A stretch of 5,787 nucleotides of DNA from Proteobacteria bacterium UBA4457 (GTDB lineage: Bacteria; Pseudomonadota; Gammaproteobacteria; Ga0077536): contig DGOV01000008.1 of assembly GCA_002390205.1 (NCBI GenBank), forward strand, positions 1 to 5,787. The letters run 5' to 3'. A program made the position numbers and the translations under genes. The notes under the pieces are model-generated. The model was given only the letters and a program-made list of their open reading frames with translations. It did no database searches and was not told the DNA's origin. Below, piece by piece: positions 5,461 to 5,787 of this stretch (positions are counted from its first letter, which is position 1; each line of letters starts with the position of its first letter).

Positions 5461-5787
5461 TTATTTAGCGAGTGAACCTTCTTGTGCCAGTACTTCAGCC
5501 ACGTCATCCAGGCCACAAGCTTCTAGAGATTTCCTGGTTTGTAGACCTGACTCTTTGTCCCAACCACGCCATTCGTAATATTCATCCAAAACTGGGTTGA
5601 ACATATCTGCCGCTACCGATCCCGGATACATCCCTTCTTCAGTAGGTTCCCACATCCATCTTTCACACACGGTATCGTGCTCTCGCCGCATACCTATCCT
5701 TGAATTAAAAGCCTTCTCTAAATTGCAGATCCGGGCGCCATCAAGCATTAATTCATCAGGAGTTCGATCAATCCCAGTCGCAGCAGC
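5461..5787 (-). CDS. Aldehyde:ferredoxin oxidoreductase (AOR) family, C-terminal fragment
   Basis: These are the last 108 residues of a protein whose beginning lies beyond the right edge; the frame is open to the final base. The fragment carries AOR C-terminal landmarks: A-T-G-I-D-R-T-P-D-E-L near the start, G-A-R-I-C-N-L-E-K-A-F-N-S-R-I-G (about 20-35), a downstream R-R-E-H-D-T, and L-D-E-Y-Y-E-W-R-G-W-D, the most diagnostic motif of AOR carboxyl ends. Family members hold a tungsten bis-pterin and a 4Fe-4S cluster and interconvert aldehydes and acids using ferredoxin. Their cofactor-binding Cys and pterin domains are mostly upstream and unseen here, so activity cannot be judged. The MoaD-like gene follows directly. 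An internal ATG at 5748 is not the start, since conserved sequence continues upstream of it. The substrate is unknown; an aromatic aldehyde is possible given the operon. Confidence 0.85.
   Translation of the reverse strand, partial: AAATGIDRTPDELMLDGARICNLEKAFNSRIGMRREHDTVCERWMWEPTEEGMYPGSVAADMFNPVLDEYYEWRGWDKESGLQTRKSLEACGLDDVAEVLAQEGSLAK

Noticed and set aside
5445..5516. A 24-residue N-terminal extension of the MoaD-like protein
   Set aside because: It lies mainly within the AOR coding sequence in another frame. Family length and the nearby Shine-Dalgarno favour GTG 5444.
1..5787. tRNA, rRNA, CRISPR array, insertion sequence or attachment site
   Set aside because: I saw no cloverleaf-like sequence, regularly spaced repeats, transposase motifs or flanking terminal inverted repeats.

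Overview
The window reads as chromosomal DNA from a bacterium that decodes UGA as selenocysteine. By eye the G+C content is moderate, roughly in the mid-forties. The gene mix (a selenoprotein, an aldehyde:ferredoxin oxidoreductase relative, a luciferase-like monooxygenase and an extradiol ring-cleavage module) suggests an uncultured environmental lineage, for example a marine or sponge-associated deltaproteobacterium-like or Tectomicrobia-like organism. That taxonomic guess is inference only; nothing here fixes the taxon.

Left block, plus strand. After a 144-base non-coding leader with a plausible sigma-70 promoter comes a small thioredoxin-fold gene of the ArsC-related (seleno)protein family, at 145-489. 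A standard ORF search sees only 214-489 (91 residues, no redox motif). Extended upstream through an in-frame TGA at 184-186, the frame reads K-G-U-T-S-C, a UxxC redox motif preceded by a well-placed ATG and Shine-Dalgarno. A hairpin at 202-221 lies at the right distance to be a bacterial SECIS element. This is the most notable result in the window.

Right block, minus strand, in transcription order. The 3' end of a tungsten-dependent aldehyde:ferredoxin oxidoreductase (AOR) family gene enters from the right edge. A MoaD/ThiS-type sulfur carrier follows 16 bases later and ends in Gly-Gly. Next come a terminator-like hairpin with a T-run (5101-5144) and four tightly packed genes: a luciferase-like flavin monooxygenase, an HpaB-family FADH2-dependent aromatic hydroxylase, an MhpC-like alpha/beta hydrolase overlapping the previous stop as ATGA, and an MhpB-type extradiol dioxygenase starting at GTG. 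The block converges on the selenoprotein gene, with a 17-base gap at 490-506.

The last three genes match a meta-cleavage route in order: ortho-hydroxylation of a phenol to a catechol, ring opening between C2 and C3, and hydrolysis of the C-C bond of the ring-fission product. The likely substrate is a phenylpropanoid or similar side-chain catechol, by analogy with MhpB and MhpC. The flavin reductase that HpaB-type and many luciferase-like enzymes need, and the hydratase, aldolase and acylating aldehyde dehydrogenase that would finish the pathway, are not in the window. The luciferase-like enzyme and the AOR/MoaD pair may act upstream on the same compound, but that link rests on gene order alone.
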